From Notolepis coatsorum (lineage: Eukaryota; Chordata; Actinopteri; Aulopiformes; Paralepididae), in the NCBI GenBank assembly GCA_963971535.1, contig OZ020589.1, positions 86,255,796-86,319,795 of the forward strand: a stretch of 64,000 nt of DNA, written 5' to 3'. Both the position numbers and the translations under genes were made by a program. The notes beneath the pieces are model-generated. The model searched no databases. It was not told the origin of the DNA and was given only the letters and a program-made list of their open reading frames with translations. Below are positions 43,852 to 54,665 of this stretch, piece after piece; the first letter of the stretch is position 1; each line of letters opens with the position of its first letter.

Positions 43852-46800
43852 GTGCTTGTCAAACTCCGCGAGCGCCCTTTCAAGCCTCCACTGCCTTCCA
43901 TCTACCTGGCGAACATGCAGTCCTTGTCAAACAAAACCGATGAACTGATGAGCCGGATTCAATTCCAGCGGGAGGCAAGAGACTGCTCCGCGCACTGTCT
44001 CACGGAGACGTGGCTAGACAACAACACACCAGACTCAGCCTTCCAGCCGCCGGGATTCGCTGTGTTTCGCTCAGACCGACTGAAGGAATGTACCGGCAAA
44101 ACCAAAGGAGGAGGGGTCTGTCTTCTTGTGAATGAAAAGTGGTGTACCGACACTACGGTCATGAACAAGACCTGCAATACTAATCTTGAATGCCTAGTCA
44201 TTAAATGTCGCCCCTTTTATCTCCCTAGAGAATTCCCAGCTATCTTTCTTATTGCTGTTTATATACACCCTCGGGCTGACGCCGAGACTGCTCTCAATGA
44301 ACTGGCTGACATTATACATAAATATGAGATCTCCCATCCGGAGGCTGTGTTTATTGCAGCTGGTGATTTTAATAATTGTTCTCTTAAATCGGTTCTGCCA
44401 AATTACCATCAGCATGTAAAACACCCTACAAGATGAAACTAAATCCTGGATCATTGCTATAGCAACATAAAAGCTGCTTACAGGTCTCTCCCAAGGCCAG
44501 CTTTTGGTAAATCCGATCATCAATCGATTCTTCTTCTACCGTCATATACTCAGAAAAATAGACAAATCAAACCGTCGGTACGCTCCACTCAATGCTGGAC
44601 TAAAGATGCTGAAACACTATTACAAGGGTGTCTCGACGCCACAGACTGGTCTGTTTTTAAATGTGAGGACCTTGACCAATACTGTGACGCTGTCATTGGA
44701 TATATCAATTTTTGTATTGACTTGTGCATTCCCCGCAAGGTGGTTAAGCAATACTCAAACCAAAAACCATGGCTAAACTCTGATGTTACACTCAAACTTA
44801 CTGAACGAGCTACTGCTTTTAAATCTGGGGATGCAACCAGTTATAAACTGGCTAGATACTCGCTGGAGCGGTCAATAAGAGCCGCAAAGCGCTCCTATGG
44901 AGAACGTATTGAAGGACATTTTTCTGGCAGTGACCCCCGTCGGATGTGGCAGGGACTGAACACTATCACTTCCTACAAGCCCAGGGGCCTCGCCTCCGCT
45001 GAAGGTGATCATAGTAAATGTCGTTTCAAAATCGTGGTAAAACAACATTTTCAACCAAAGAAATTGACATTCCCTAATAGATTGTGTGTACGTAAATGAA
45101 AATGTATGTGTCTGATAAAGGGATAGGTATATATGGATGAAAAGGCATGTGTCTGATAGGGATATATTATTAAAATATTGTATAATTGGCTGATATGAAC
45201 ATAGATAATGTATGTAAAAGCTAAATAGTATATTATGCTGTATTGTATTATGAATGAATTATGAGTAGGTATTATTGTATTGTATTATGAATTCATAAGG
45301 CGTATATATTGTTATATTGTATTATGAATTTGATTAGGGTTTTTATTGTTGTTTTAATTGTCTGTATGACATGTAAATGTTGTGAGTGTATAAGTCTGTA
45401 ACTGTATTTTATGTGTTATGGACCCCAGGAAGAATAGCCCCAGCACTGCTGTGGCTAATGGGGATCCAAATAAACTTAAACTTAAACTTAAACTTAAACT
45501 CGCTTCCCGGTAGACTGAATAACTTTTACTCCAGATTTGATGAAAGTAACACAGAGCGTCCTGTTTTTATTCCGTCCAACCCCAGTGACTTGTCTGGGCT
45601 GACTGTCACAGAACATGAGGTGCGCAAGGTCCTGTCCAGTACTAAGGCTAGGAAAGCCACTGGCCCGGACGGCATTCCTCCCAGGGCCGTCAGACTCTGC
45701 TCTGAGCAGCTTGCCCCTGTGCTCACAGACCGTTGTCACTGGAGCGCCGCCTTGTTCCAAGGAGCTTCAAGGAATCTACTATCATTCCGGTTCCCAAGAA
45801 ATCACTTGTGACTTGTCTTAAAGATTACAGACCTATTGCTCTAACCTCAGTTTTAATTAAATGTTTAGAGCGGCTAGTGCAGAATTATATAAAAGGTCAG
45901 ATTCCTACCGGTCTTGATCCCTGGCAGTTCGCCTACAAGAAAAATAGATCAATAGATGATGCTATTTCCTTAGCTCTTAATCCTATGTATGAACACTTAG
46001 ATAAGAAAAACTCCTATGTTAGAATGCTTTTTATCGATTATAGCTCTGCTTTTAATACGCTTATTCCATCTAATCTGATCCACAAACTTCAGTGTCTGGG
46101 TCTATGCGACTGTGAATGGATTCTTAGCTTTTTCATTTTGAGACCTCAAAGAGTCACGATTGGAAAAAATATGTCTGATGAACTTGTTTTAAGTACTGTT
46201 TCTCCACAAGGCTGCATTATCAGCCCTTTACTGTTCTCTCTCTGCACTCATGACTGTACTGCTTCCTATGATAACAATCTGATAGTAAAGTATGCTGATG
46301 ATACCACGGTCATTGGGCGTATACACTCAAATGACGAGTCATTTTACAGATCAGAGGTACAGAACCTAGTTAGGTGGAGTGAGACCAATAACCTCACCCT
46401 GAATGCTTCCAAAATGAAGGAGCTAGTCATCGATTTTAGACATAGCAAGGTATCCCATCTCTCCATTACCATAAATGGCTCAGAGGTGGAGATGGTGAGC
46501 AGTTTAAAATTTCTTGGGGTCACTATTTCAAATGACCTGAGCTGGCACTCCAATACCAGAACCATTGTTAAAAAGTCCCAGCAACGTCTTTTCTTTCTCA
46601 GGAAACTGAAAGAGTTCACAAATAACAGGGTGATTCTACACAACTTATATCGCTGTATGATCGAGAGCGTTCTTACCTCCTCCTGTACAATATGGTTTGG
46701 TAATATCACAGACCAGGAGAAGAAATCTCTGAATAGAATTGTGCGTCTTGCACGCAAGACAATCGGGTCTAGCCTGCCAGCTCTAGAAGAGATCTATGGT

Positions 46801-46980
46801 GCCAGGCTGCTTTCCCATGCCTCTGGCATTATCAACGACCCCTCTGGTCACCCAGCCGCAGGCCTCTTTGCCCCCCTCCCCTCGGGCAGATGTTACCGCT
46901 CTATTACATGCTCTACCTCTCGGTTTACAAATAGCTTTTTCCCCAGTGCTGTGCGGAGCCTGAATGACTCCAAAGGCTAG
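43852..46980 (+). pseudogene. LINE endonuclease-reverse transcriptase, broken
   Basis: Endonuclease: 'YLANMQSLSNKTDEL', 'LTETWLD' and 'AAGDFNN'. Then TGA (44434-44436) and TAA (44440-44442) stand in the same frame, just before 'ILDHCYSNIKAAYRSLP'. The linker follows ('NQKPWLNSDV', 'MWQGLNTITSYKP'). At about 45015 a second LINE tail is inserted, and the frame resumes near 45497 ('LPGRLNNFYSRFDES'). A frameshift near 45740 precedes the RT core: 'FIDYSSAFNTLIP', 'SPQGCIISPLLFS' and 'YADDTTVIG'. The C-terminus 'RFTNSFFPSAVRSLN' is present. All domains can be followed, but at least four lesions prevent a functional product. Confidence 0.88.
45015..45496 (+). mobile_element. nested LINE 3' tail (RSg-like)
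   Basis: The last RT codons ('KQHFQPKKLTF') are followed by a T-rich 3' UTR and the tail GACCCCAGGAAGAATAGC...GGGGATCC, then repeated AAACTT units. It is the same tail class as the LINE 19935-22990. It sits inside the coding region of the LINE 42891-47256. Confidence 0.75.
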
Positions 46981-47256
46981 TTTTGTATTTTATCCTATTT
47001 TGTTTTTGTGTTTTTATTAGTGTTATTTAGTCAGGTTTGTGGAAGTGCTTTTTTAACTATGATATGCACTTTTAGGGGATGTTCGATATCAATTTTAGCA
47101 TTTGTCCTTTTATACTGTCTGTGTTTTATACTGTGTGTTTTTTTTTACATATTTTTCCTGTACTGTTTACACAGTGTTTGCTCATGTACCCGTATTCCAA
47201 TGTGGATTCGTCCATACATGGCAATAAAAATCTTTGACTTTGACTTTGACTTTGAC

Positions 47257-48214
47257 ATCAGATTTTGTAATCTCACAATAACATAGCAATATTTCACATC
47301 ATTTAATTATTATTTCACAATAAAATACTGCAATCAAAATCCTCTGTAATATCATATCAGATTTTGTAATCTCACAATAACATAGCAATATTTCACATAA
47401 CGACCTGTTGAATGCAACTATACAGTTCAATAGATACAAATTTGTTTGAGGCGTACAGGACAGTAATCTGCACTGACGGGTTCAACCTCTCCCTAGATCC
47501 ATGCACGGATTGCTTCCTGGTTGTACTGTAGGTAGGCCTATACAACACAGATCGTAGTTTATAGACTATATTTGTTTCCTGTGCAGTACACCTGAGATTA
47601 ATCACCTCATCCAGTACTGTTTGACATGAATGTATGTGTCGTTCCCTGTGTTTTTTCTTACTGCCTTGCCTCTAATCCAGATTTGACATCCTCTTGGCAT
47701 GTGCCAGCCATCAAGAAATCTATAGCGACTGTTCGAGTTAGAGTATCACCTAAGGTAGTTAACGAATATAAGAAATTAATGCATCTTTGACATGTAGTGA
47801 GGTGATATTTGGAACAACTTTTAACCTTTATTTATACAGGTAGGTTATTGATAACTAATTCTCTTTTGCAATAACGACCTGTTGAATGCAACTATACAGT
47901 TCAATAGATAAAATTTGTTTATTTAAGTGTATAGTTAATTTTTAATTAGAGTCCTCGGAACACTGTGGAGGGTGACTATAGCACAATGGATGATACTCTT
48001 TATATGGATTACGAAACTCCCTTGCCTCTCCCTCCCTTGTCCTCTAGGGCCTACTGATTGCCTGCCTGCATTTCCCGTTTCCGGCCGGGTTAAAGGGGCA
48101 CTGCCATGCTAGACTAATTTAGGTTATTTGGATTGAATGTTTAAATTATGTGTAGATTTTTTTAATCTAATTTCCCCCAATAGTATTGAGTTAAACTATG
48201 ATTCCTATCCCTAG
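47257..48214. other. 99-bp repeat remainder and dispersed duplicates; no clear gene
   Basis: 47257-47400 continues the 99-bp array. 47770-47870 is a diverged copy of 42600-42690 ('CAACTTTTAACCTTTAT', 'CAGGTAGGTTATTGATAACT'). 47400-47440 recurs at 47872-47925 ('CGACCTGTTGAATGCAACTA'). A stretch at 47683-47755 is bounded by AG and GT and open in one frame; it could be an upstream exon of the gene below, but I see no family match. Confidence 0.5.
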
Positions 48215-51200
48215 GTGAGGTGGGGCCCAGCAGACTTACCGGACGGGGAGACAGAGGAAACCTTGGCGGCTTTGAAAAGGGATCTGCGGAACATCTGCTC
48301 AGGCATGCAATCTACTTTACTTTTGGTGAATTGACACCTGAATAAACATCCCAAATTAAGCAAAAAGGCCACCATAATATTCAGAATGAGTAATGATGAG
48401 AGAGCATGAAATTAAAGGTTTGTCACTCAATTTCCCAGACGTGGTGACATCAAATCTAATTGTTGTTACTTGGGTACTCAATACATGTATTTGTATGTCT
48501 GTACACAGAGGAAGGGATGGGTGGGACAGAGAGAGCAGAACTTCTGATGGAGAGGACCTACGTCATCCTGCGGCGGTACTTGAACAAAATGCCTGCACCA
48601 ACGATGGTGGAGGTCAAAGAGGAATGGCCTTTTCTCTTCTCTCAGACGGGGCTTTTCTCCCACTTTGGCCTCCTGACAGACACAGATGCCCTTCAAAAGA
48701 TCCAAGATGCCCTGGGTCAGAGAGGACGGACCATCCTGCAGTTCTGCCAGAAACTGGACAACACGAAGATCAGGGAAGTTCTGGCCAGATATGATCCAGA
48801 GGCTTCGGAGAAGACTGCCTGCATCCTCCTGCTCCTTATGGTGTACTTCAAGGAGCCTACGGAGAAACTGCTGCTCGAAGTTAATGTACGTTTTATTTAT
48901 TTAAATATTATTGAAATGCGAGTGATTACATTAGGGGCAACTGAAGCTCAGTTGGTAGAGCTGGTCGTTAATCGACCATAGGGTTGGTGGTTCGAATCCT
49001 GGCTCTGACTGTCCGCATGTCGAAAGTGTCCTTGAGCAAGACACTTAACCCCCAAGTTGCTCCAAATGGGCCGAGCTGATGTGTGGTGAGCTGTAGTGTG
49101 TGGATTAGCTTATCTTCATCCTTTCATAATGTTAAATCTATGCTATTGTGTGTTACTTTGTTGCAGACCTGTGCCACTGCTGCTGATGTAAATACTGCAG
49201 CACTCCTAAGCACCCCCTGCTTGATAATTCAAGGTAATGTAATGTTCAGGGATGAGCTTATGTGTTCCTTTGCATCGAGGGGGAAAATCTGACAGAAGGC
49301 ATTGCGTCTCTCGCACTCCCATCAAGTCCAGTTAGTGATACAGCACACATATGACCAGGGCCGCCTCAGGGGGTGTGCGAGCAGTGCGGTCGCACAGGGT
49401 CTCGCGGGAAGGGGGGCCTAGCAAAAAAAAAAAAAAAAAAAAATTATTATAATTTTTTTTTTTAAATTTTTTTTAATTATTATTATTATTATTATTTTTT
49501 TTTTGCGAGGCCCCCCTTCCCGCGAGGCCCTTTTTCATTACAGACCTAAAATCTAGTTTTGCTTACATGCTTATATATTTCACATTAGACGTTTGTAGAA
49601 TAGAGTTCCGGGCTCTGCGGCTCTGCTGCTCTGCAGATAGACACGTTTGTAGAATAGTGTTTTTCTTTTGTGCAAAGCATCATTGGAGGACTAACACTAG
49701 GGGGAGCCGAGCTGGTTGGCGTTGGTCTGATAGTCGGTAGAAAGATGTGGAGAAGACCGGATCCATGAGGGAAGGGGCTACAGCCAGTTACAGGATCTAT
49801 TCAGCGCTATCCAGAGGAGCGAGTGGATGTCTTTTGAAAAGCAGCATGGAGCAGAAGAAATAACACCGTGTGCCATAAGCTTGTTATCAATACCAAGTAT
49901 GATTAGGTTATGCCAAGACGAAGAGGACGTTCGGCAGATGGACTGAAGATGAAAGTTGTTGCGCGTTAGAACCTTCAGTCAGGCTATAGCTATGTCGGCT
50001 AGTAGCAATTAGCTAAAGGCAGGGACAGGTAACTAGCGTTAGCTAACGCTAGCAAGCGTTACGTTATCAAGTGCTGTTCCGGGGGGACAATATCATGGAT
50101 GGGACTGGTACTTTTCATCTCCACGGTATGAAAATGCGTCGACGTCGTCTCCTTCCAACTTTGCCATTGAATCTNNNNNNNNNNNNNNNNNNNNNNNNNN
50201 NNNNNNNNNNNNNNNNNNNNNNNNNNNNNNNNNNNNNNNNNNNNNNNNNNNNNNNNNNNNNNNNNNNNNNNNNNNNNNNNNNNNNNNNNNNNNNNNNNNN
50301 NNNNNNNNNNNNNNNNNNNNNNNNNNNNNNNNNNNNNNNNNNNNNNNNNNNNNNNNNNNNNNNNNNNNNNNNNNGCTGACATGTCTCCATTCCATCTGCG
50401 CTTGTAACCGGAGGGCTAGGAGTTGCTCTGTCCTTTAGCCGGATTTCCTGTTTTTCTGACTTGGTTGGCTATATACTCTGCTATAGACTCTGCTCCACTA
50501 TCAATGAGGTATAGGATACTGAAAAAGAGCTTATGTGTTCCTTTGCATCAAGGGGGAAAATCTGACAGAAGGCATTGCATCTCTTACACTCCCATCAAGT
50601 CCAGTTTGTGATACGGCACACATATGAAGCTTATAAATAATATCCTGAGCTGGCATGTCTCCATTCCATCTGTGCTTGTAACCGGAGGGCTAGGAGTTGC
50701 TTTGTCCTTTAGCCGGATTTTCCTATCTGCACAGGGACTCTGAAGCTTTTACAGGCTGATAAGTATAGCCTATACCCATCTGATGGTGGAGTAGAAAAGT
50801 GCTGTCCACCTGAACTGGAGGGTTCTGTGTCATGTCCTTGCAGGAATGTACCTATCCACAATAACGCATGACAGGGTATCTGTTCATTTCAGGTGACACA
50901 ATGAAGCCTTCTGGATGGATGCTATCCATCGAGGGACAAGTTGTGATGGGCCCACACCCATTATTTTTGCATGGGGTAGCTGCTTTATTCACCAGCTACT
51001 ATGTCTTCAACCTGGAGTATCCTTCCGTTGGATCATCCACACTGGAGTTCATCCAAAGGTATTTTAACACTCAAATACATGATCAATGTCATCAGTAAGA
51101 CTTGTCATGCAAAGACTATCTGGCTATTAAGTCCATGCCTTTCTACTAGGGATGTCCGATATTATCGGCCGACCGATATTATCGGCCGATATCGGCAGTA

Positions 51201-51907
51201 AAATGTGATATCGGAAAATATCGGTATCGGTTTAAAAACAAAAAAAAACAATAACAATATTTGTTATATATATATCCAGTGAAATTATTAGTTACCTGAA
51301 ATTATTCCGTTTTTTGGACGGGGAAACCCTGCATATATCGGTATCGGTTGATATCGGTTGATATCGGTATCGGAAATTAAGAGTTGGACAATATCGGAAT
51401 ATCGGTATCGGTAAAAAAGCCAATATCGAGCATCCCTACTTTCTACAGATGCCATAAAGTAGATTAAATTATTTGAGTATGAAGCCTGGAACCAACTATG
51501 CGAATTGGGACCACACCATCACTTGATGTTGCTGTGCTATCTTGCTAAATTGACATAATGGTTTAATTCACATTATAGTATGGCTTCAAAATTCGGATAA
51601 GTAAACATTATGTTAGAGGTACCATGAGGCACTCTGCTAGGCTAAAAAAAATCATTTTATTGTGAGGATGATCCAACAAGTTTGAACTAGTAGCAGTCTT
51701 CATCAGGGTGTGGTGTGGGAAAAGACACAGGTGAGCACCTTGATAAATGCTGAGTCTATTTAAAACTGAAACGTATCTTTGCTTATTAACAGGTGCTTTT
51801 TGGGCATCAACCCGGAGAAAGGCTCCGGGGCAAAGAAGCGAAGCTCCATCAACCCTCAAGTGACCACCCTTCTTCGTAAGCTCATAGACTTTAAATGGTC
51901 TGCATAG
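48215..51907 (+). CDS. SAMD3-like family protein, 3' part (five exons)
   Basis: Exons are 48215-48302, 48509-48885, 49167-49233, 50893-51058 and 51793-51907 (TAG). Phases match at all four junctions and give about 270 residues. Introns are GT-AG except the first, which begins with GC. The product resembles the C-terminal half of fish uncharacterised 'SAM domain-containing protein 3-like' proteins: 'DLPDGETEETL', 'MERTYVILRRYLNK', 'VKEEWPFLFSQTG', 'LLLLMVYFKEPTEKLLL', 'GWMLSIEGQVV', 'SSTLEFIQRCFLGINPEKG' and a C-terminal 'TTLLRKLIDFKWSA'. Any SAM domain or N-terminal exons would lie upstream and are not visible. I recall this family as multi-copy in fish; its function is not known to me. Introns contain a SINE, a hAT copy and gap, and a hAT MITE. 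No stop or frameshift is seen, so it may be expressed. Confidence 0.78.
48934..49080 (+). mobile_element. tRNA-derived SINE
   Basis: The head has an A-box-like GCTCAGTTGGTAGAGC and a perfect B box GGTTCGAATCC (48989-48999). It is followed by the body GTGTCCTTGAGCAAGACACT, which is shared with 52340-52370. It lies in the second intron of the SAMD3-like gene. Confidence 0.85.
49252..49354. repeat. intronic duplication, copy A
   Basis: Over 90% similar to 50526-50630 (GAGCTTATGTGTTCCTTTGC ... CACACATATGA). Copy A is cut by the hAT element at 49356. Its continuation, starting GCTGACATGTCTCC, appears only after the gap at 50375 and matches 50651-50733. Confidence 0.85.
49356..50174 (-). mobile_element. 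hAT copy (7870-9714 family), running into gap
   Basis: It begins CAGGGCCGCCTCAGG and follows the inverse of 9714 back to about 9060, including 'GCGGTCGCACAGGG', 'ACAGACCTAAAATCTAG', 'GGTTATGCCAAGACGAAGA' and the GCTAGC-rich motif. A 120-bp A/T-rich expansion with partial dyad symmetry follows position 49420. The other end is lost in the gap. Confidence 0.8.
50175..50374. other. assembly gap (200 N)
   Basis: Exactly 200 undetermined bases, probably a placeholder length. The missing part should contain the rest of the hAT element and the junction to the intronic duplication. Confidence 0.99.
50375..50733. repeat. intronic duplication, copy A end and copy B
   Basis: 50375-50455 matches 50651-50733 (GTAACCGGAGGGCTAGGAG). 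50526-50630 matches 49252-49354. This gives two tandem copies of a roughly 200-bp intron segment, the first split by the hAT element. Confidence 0.8.
51147..51438. mobile_element. hAT MITE (TAGGGATG ends, ATCGG-rich)
   Basis: 292 bp with inverted ends TAGGGATG/CATCCCTA and a perfect 8-bp target duplication CTTTCTAC (51139-51146 and 51439-51446). The interior is made of ATATCGG/CCGATAT words. It lies in the last intron of the SAMD3-like gene. The ends are shared with the MITE at 12550-13406. Confidence 0.93.
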
Positions 51908-52180
51908 ACAATTGTCCTTCTCCTGTCGTCCCCTCACGTGACCACCCTTCTTCATAAGTAAGCTCATATACTTTGAATGGTCTGCATAGACAATTGTCCT
52001 TCTCCTGTCGTCCGCCCCTCACATGACCACCCTTCTTCGTAAGCTCATAGATTTTGAATGGTCTGCATAGACAATTGTCCTTCTCCTGTCGTCCCCTCAT
52101 GTGACCGCCCTTCTTCGGAAGCTCATAGACTTTGAATGGTCTGCATAGACAATTGTCATGCTCCTGTCGTCCCTGCGCCT
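51861..52180. repeat. tandem repeat seeded by the last exon
   Basis: About four units of 76-82 bp, each containing 'TGACCACCCTTCTTCGTAAG', 'CTCATAGACTTT.AATGG' and 'CTGCATAGACAATTGTC'. The first unit is the coding end and stop codon of the SAMD3-like gene. The downstream units repeat the same coding end plus 3' UTR. Confidence 0.92.
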
Positions 52181-52267
52181 CTTTTGTTCTTTTAAGTGAG
52201 TGCATGAAAAGTTTATTCATTAGTTCCTTTTTCACCATTTTCGGGTAAGACCTGGAAGTACTAGTTT

Positions 52268-52490
52268 CATGGCGACAGTGGCTCGGGAGGTAGAGCAGTC
52301 GTCTGGCAATCTGGAGATTCCCGCTCCTCCCCGGGCAGCGTGTCGATTTGTCCTTGAGCAAGACACTTAACCCCTACGTGCTCCCGATGATCAGGTTGGC
52401 ACCTTGCATGGTTGCCGCTGCTGTCGGTGTGTGAATGGGTCAAATGTGCACAAATTGTAAAAAAATTAAATAAAAGCAGCCATTTACCAT
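52268..52490 (+). mobile_element. tRNA-derived SINE, second copy
   Basis: The head carries GTGGCTCGGGAGGTAGAGC (A-box region) with a degenerate B box. The body GTCCTTGAGCAAGACACTTAA is shared with the SINE at 48934, and the tail is 'GTGTGAATGGGTCAAATGTG' plus an A-rich end. Its 3' part recurs at 52815 and 53225 within the tandem duplication. Confidence 0.8.
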
Positions 52491-53473
52491 TTTACTTACG
52501 AATATGATTACTTTGTCTTGACAATAAAATCCCATAATTAACTCTGAAAAACAGGCAAAACGCTCATTGTACAAGGCGCATCAGTCAGCTAAAGCCGTTT
52601 TGAGCAGTGTTGACCAGCAGTTTATAAAATAATATTTAAAATGTTTATTAGCAACGCCGAGCTTTCAAACCATTGCGTTTCTCTGTCCGAAACTCTCGTG
52701 CAACTGTGAGTACCTTTGAAATTTCTCTGCGATACTTGTACAATGAGCGTTTCGCAGAGGACCAGTTCTTCAGAGTTAATATGGGATTTTCCCATGGAAA
52801 ATCTTGCTCTACTTGCTCCCGATGAGCAGATTGGCACCTTGCATGTGTGAATGGGTAAAATGTGCACAAATTGTAAAAAATAAGAAAAAAGCAGCCATTT
52901 ACCATTTTACTTACGAATATGATTATTTTGTCTTTTGACAATAAAATCCCATAATTAACTCTAAAGAACTGGCGAAACGCTCATTGTACAAGGCGCATCA
53001 GTCAGCTAAAGCCGTTTTGAGCAGTGTTGACCAGCAGTTTATAAAATAATATTTAAAATGTTTATTAGCAACGCCGAGCTTTCAAACCATTGCGTTTCTG
53101 TCCGAAACCCTCGTGCAACTGTGAGTACCTTTGAAATTTCTCTGCAATACTTGTACAACGAGCGTTTCGCAGAGGACCAGTTCTTCAGAGTTAATATGGG
53201 ATTTTCCCATGGAAAATCTTGCTCTACTTGCTCTCGATGAGCAGGTTGGCACCTTGCATGTGTGAATGGGTCAAATGTGCAAAATTTTTTTTAAAGAAAA
53301 GAAAAAAAGCAGCCATTTACCACTTTACTTACGAATATGATTACTTTGTCTTGACAATAAAATCCCATAATTAACTCTGAAGAACTGGCGAAACGCTCGT
53401 TCTACAAGGCGCATCAGTCAGCTAAAGCCATTTTGAGCAGTGTTGACCAGCAGTTTATAAAATAATATTTAAA
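52380..53473. repeat. 415-bp tandem duplication
   Basis: AATATGATTACTTTGTCTTG (or a near match) begins at 52501, 52916 and 53334 (steps 415 and 418). The unit combines the SINE 3' end, a 'GACAATAAAATCCCATAATT' stretch and 'AACGCCGAGCTTTCAAACC'. The last string also occurs inversely near 15390. No gene is present. Confidence 0.88.
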
Positions 53474-54665
53474 ATCAAATCAAATCAAATTTATTTATAA
53501 GGCCCGACAACACACGTTAATGTCCCCATGGGCTGTACAGGTCTTCTTTAAACAAGTCAAGAAGAAAACATAACAATAAGTCAAGAACAGAACAAGAACA
53601 CCATAAGGTCCAAACATTTTTAGATGAATGCAAATAAATGAAAGAATGCAAGCACTCCCAGACATACCCCACGCGAAGGTAAGGAAAAACTCACTAAAAC
53701 CTAACAATAGGGAAAAAAGCTCCACAGGCAGTGTAGAGGAGAGAAACCTTAGAAGGGCCATTCAAGGGGGATCTCCCTTCTTAGATGTTGGTGATAGTAG
53801 TGTTGCAGATGGACAGTTGGTAAGCATGCACTCATGTGTGTAGTGAAACACAGATGAGTGCATGCAATACCTGTAGCAACTGAACATTTTGAAAGATTAA
53901 AGATAGAGCTAATAGCGATAGCAACTGAACATTTTGAAAGATTAAAGATAGAGCTGATAGCGGATCTATTTGAGGCACAGGGGCGGCGCAAAGAGGGTCA
54001 CGTCCTCCCCGTCTTAGTCACGGGACATTCAACACTCCGGTCATTGCTCAGGGACAGCCGGAGACAGGGAGATAGGGGCGGCGCAGAGAGGTTCGCGAAA
54101 TCCCGACATCATCGCGGGACATCCGGCATTCCGGTCACCACTACGAGACCTCCGGAGACAGGGGGGCACGCAGAGGGGGTCGCAACCTCCCAGCCTTCAT
54201 CACGGGACGTCCGACACTCCGGTCAGCACTCCAGGACAGCAAGTCATAGGGGGACAGGGAGACGGGACAGGCGTTAGACAGCTCATGAGATTGTAGTGGG
54301 CGGACATAGCAATAGATACAAGTGGTAAGCATATATGTGAATGGAGTAGATATATGAAGTAAGCGTATTATGTGAATAGAATAGAAGTACTTAACCCAGC
54401 AATGAAACCGCGTTGACTGTTAATCTGTTAACAGTCTGTTAATACTGTTAATCAGTTGACAGGACCACGGACAGACAATGGTGAATAACTGATCCAAGGC
54501 CTCGGAGGTGCATGTAGAGCAGTCACTACAATCTTGGCCAAGACCCAGAGGCATCCATCACCTTAGTCAGCGCCAGGAGACGGGCACTCAGAGAGATGGG
54601 GGAGGGAGGGGGGGGAGGGAAGAGTTAGAGAGTTCCCATGTTTGTGGTGCTGCAAAAGAGCAGAC

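Larger units (their letters stand above)
42891..47256 (+). mobile_element. LINE (L2/Jockey group), full-length but inactivated
   Basis: The 5' end is AGATGGCGCCGTTGT, and ATGGCGCC is a usual start of LINE 5' UTRs. The 3' end is AATAAAAATCTTTGACTTTGAC repeats. The flanking 99-bp repeat shows the empty site ATCACATCAGATTT, with ATCA on both sides as a short target duplication. The ORF has two stops, a nested LINE tail at about 45015-45496 and a frameshift near 45740. Confidence 0.82.

Noticed and set aside
47683-47755. Possible upstream exon of the SAMD3-like gene
   Set aside because: AG and GT borders and an open frame exist, but the peptide has no similarity I can support and the distance to the next exon proves nothing.
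48960-49005. A tRNA gene
   Set aside because: A and B boxes are present, but the anticodon arm and acceptor pairing are not convincing and a SINE body follows directly.
50059-50395. Frames consisting mostly of undetermined residues
   Set aside because: They are translations of the 200-N gap.
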